NCBI GenBank assembly: GCA_021803885.1
Contig: JAJZKY010000231.1
Coordinates: 1 to 7,048 of the forward strand
Direction: 5' to 3'
Length of the DNA stretch: 7,048 nt
From: Planctomycetota bacterium
GTDB taxonomy: Bacteria; Planctomycetota; Phycisphaerae; WQYP01; JAJZKY01
How positions within the stretch are numbered: position 1 is the first letter of the stretch; each line of letters begins with the position of its first letter. Shown in pieces: positions 5,550-7,048 of the stretch. A program made the position numbers and the translations under genes. The notes under the pieces are model-generated. The model made no database searches and had not been told where the DNA came from. It saw only the letters and a list, made by a program, of their open reading frames with translations.

Positions 5550-6155
5550 CTAGAAGAAATAGGTGCCGCCGATATCAAATGAGCCAATCGACCCAGATGA
5601 GAACCCATCAACGGTATTGACACCCGTGAAGCGGTATTCGGCGCGTACGCCAATATGGCGGGTGACATGATACTGGGCGCCGACGCCAAAGAGCGCGTTC
5701 GTGCCCGATGCCGACGCCGATCCCCAATAGCCGTAGCCGGTCAATGTGTAGGTCAAGCTGGTAACCGCAAGGCCGGCGCGGGCATACACGCTCAAGCGCG
5801 GCATGACGGGATAGGCGAACACCGCGGAAACCGCGACATCATGTCCCGTGAGCGTACCTGTATAGCCTGTGCCACTTAGGCCATCCTGGTTCATCGACCC
5901 GAAATGGTCGTACCCGACCTCGACTGCGGTATGAAAACGCCACAGATGGACCGGAAGACGATAACCGCCGTAAATGCCGAACCCTGCGGAACTACCGAAT
6001 CCGGAAAACCCAGAGGAAAATTCGCCGTTGATGCCGGCGTACCAAGGGGACGGCGTGGTGGCGGCAAAGGCGGTGGCGATGCCAGTAAAAGGCAGGGCGG
6101 CAATCGCCAAGGCGAAGGCCAAGGCCTTGGGGTTGTGTTTGGCTATCAGTTGCAC
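5550..6155 (-). CDS. outer-membrane beta-barrel protein (OmpA/OmpW-like small barrel)
   Basis: Predicted secreted 201-residue protein that should fold as a small, probably eight-stranded barrel in the outer membrane. Residues 1-31 form a signal peptide: Lys residues near the start, a hydrophobic Ala/Leu/Ile core (about 11-29) and an AFA-A cleavage site after 31. The mature part opens with PWYAGINGEF, a common first strand, then alternates Gly/Ser/Tyr/Thr-rich strands such as FGIYGGYRL, AVEVGYDHF, LSVYARAGLAV, ALFGVGAQYHV and IGVRAEYRF. It ends in GTYFF, the C-terminal Phe favoured by the BAM assembly machinery. The start is GTG, with AAGGAG (6165-6170) 9 nt upstream. No neighbouring gene shares its direction closely, so it is probably monocistronic. 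I found no good promoter; a TAGAAT at 6195-6200 lacks a matching -35. The specific function is unknown. Confidence 0.88.
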   Translation of the reverse strand: MQLIAKHNPKALAFALAIAALPFTGIATAFAATTPSPWYAGINGEFSSGFSGFGSSAGFGIYGGYRLPVHLWRFHTAVEVGYDHFGSMNQDGLSGTGYTGTLTGHDVAVSAVFAYPVMPRLSVYARAGLAVTSLTYTLTGYGYWGSASASGTNALFGVGAQYHVTRHIGVRAEYRFTGVNTVDGFSSGSIGSFDIGGTYFF

Positions 6156-6303
6156 GACGTAAAACTCCTTTTGTTGTGAAAAACGGCCACGCGGATTCTA
6201 GGGGATGGGGTCTTCACCATATATTGACATAGCGCAAAGTGTGCGATTGGGTGGATGAATGGTGTTTTTGCGACGCTGTTTTAGGCTAGGCCGGTCTAAA
6301 CCA

Positions 6304-7048
6304 TGACGGGTGCGCATTCCGGCCATTGCTGCCACCCCATCGGAGCGAAGCGACGCGGGGTTGGGTTTAAGTGTGGGTTTAGGTGTTTTCGGTCTCCTTT
6401 GGTCTCTTCAGTTTGCGCATGGAATCGCCTGTCAGTGCCAGGCGGTAGCTGTGGTGCACGAGGCGATCTAGGATAGCATCCGCAAGCGTGGGATCGTTAA
6501 TCCACTCATGCCAGTGGTCAACGCCAAATTGGCTTGTCACGATAGTCGAGCGACGCTCATAACGATCTTCCAGGATCTCCAAGAGATCGCGGCGTTGCTC
6601 GTCACCCATGACCGCCAGACCGAAATCGTCTAACACCACAAGGTCGGTGCGTGCAAGCCCCGCAAGCACCTTGCGATAGCGGCCATCGCCCCGCGCTGTC
6701 GTGAGATCGTTTAACAGTCTCGGCAGACGCAGATAGCGCACCGACAGGCCGGCGCGACACGCCTGGTGGGCGAGCGCGCAGGCGATGAAGCTCTTCCCGA
6801 CGCCGGCGGGTCCGGTGATCAGGCAGTTCAGGTGTTCGCGTAGCCACTGGCCTGCGGCGAGCTTGGTCATCATCGATTTATCAAGACCCCGCGGGTGGCG
6901 ATAATCGATATCCTCAAGACAGGCATTCTGCCGAAGAGCGGCCAGGCGCAGACGGGCCGTGAGGCGCTTGCTGTCGCGATAGGTGGATTCCTTCCTCATC
7001 GAGCAGTAATCCTAAGCGCTCCTCGAAGCTTAAGACGCCGATCTCGGG
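6304..7048 (-). mobile_element. IS21-family insertion sequence, partial (right part)
   Basis: The istB gene and the sequence beyond its stop codon indicate the 3' part of an IS21-type element, with istA expected outside the right edge. Beyond the istB stop, a minus-strand block TGGCCGGAATGCGCA (6311-6325) resembles the subterminal repeats that the transposase binds in some IS21 elements, and TGACGGGTG at 6304 could be the outer tip, as IS21 ends begin with TG. The exact boundary cannot be fixed without the other end; it should fall between about 6260 and 6310, upstream of the barrel gene. No target duplication can be checked here. Confidence 0.6.
6379..7048 (-). pseudogene. istB: IstB helper ATPase of IS21, frameshifted near the 5' end and cut by the window edge
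   Basis: IstB is the AAA+ ATPase that assists the IstA transposase in target choice and strand transfer. The main frame (6999-6379, 206 residues from an internal ATG) contains the ACLEDIDYRHPRGLD segment (26-40), Walker A GPAGVGKS (63-70), Walker B LVVLDDFG (120-127), the TSQ sensor (155-157) and ILDRLVH with Arg179. Family members are about 240-260 residues, so about 45 N-terminal residues are missing. They are found in another frame: 7048-6996 reads PEIGVLSFEERLGLLLDEE, a normal IstB N-terminal stretch. The switch lies at a tandem duplication of GGAA (plus strand TTCCTTCC, 6988-6995); removing one copy restores one continuous frame, reading LLLDEESTYRDSKRL. The ATG at 6999 has no clear ribosome-binding site, so the shorter protein is unlikely to be the original product. 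A sequencing error is the alternative explanation. Confidence 0.85.

Noticed and set aside
6223..6228. Plus-strand TTGACA between the IS and the barrel gene
   Set aside because: No -10 hexamer lies at a suitable distance and there is no plus-strand gene downstream.

Overview
This looks like a chromosomal accessory stretch from a moderately GC-rich proteobacterium, probably a gammaproteobacterium. That rests on the Kdp subunit, the cysteine dienelactone hydrolase, the small outer-membrane barrel protein (so a Gram-negative envelope) and the IS21-type element. I cannot name the genus from sequence alone.

Layout. (1) 1-603: the end of a kdp operon; kdpC is complete and kdpB would lie just outside the left edge. 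(2) 604-1062: non-coding, with the 3' ends of kdpC and a convergent gene, including a strong terminator for the latter. (3) 1063-1809: a dienelactone hydrolase family gene on the minus strand with its own candidate promoter. (4) 1810-2703: about 0.9 kb with no recognisable gene, partly AT-rich. (5) 2704-3348: a vapBC toxin-antitoxin module on the minus strand, with a promoter and an inverted-repeat operator. Its VapC has Ala where the family normally has a catalytic Glu. (6) 3349-3874: non-coding spacer. (7) 3875-4634: a second, unrelated toxin-antitoxin module on the plus strand (AbrB/MazE-fold antitoxin plus PIN toxin), behind a striking array of four alternating TCTTTAC half-sites that covers its promoter. 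(8) 4705-5111, minus strand: remains of a small tyrosine recombinase, split across several frames and cut off before its C-terminal catalytic part. (9) 5496-6155: an outer-membrane beta-barrel protein on the minus strand with a candidate terminator. (10) about 6304-7048: the 3' part of an IS21-family element with istB, broken near its 5' end by a tandem GGAA duplication; istA would lie beyond the right edge.

How it fits together. Ordinary housekeeping or stress genes (Kdp potassium uptake, hydrolase, barrel protein) are interspersed with mobile and selfish DNA: two toxin-antitoxin pairs pointing away from each other, a decayed recombinase next to the second pair, and a damaged IS21 element. 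The picture is an ageing insertion hotspot in which the plus-strand toxin-antitoxin unit still looks intact (all PIN acidic residues, promoter, operator), while the recombinase, istB and perhaps the first VapC are decaying. I found no convincing new multi-gene system. The most distinctive signals are the four-half-site operator and the hidden recombinase relic.
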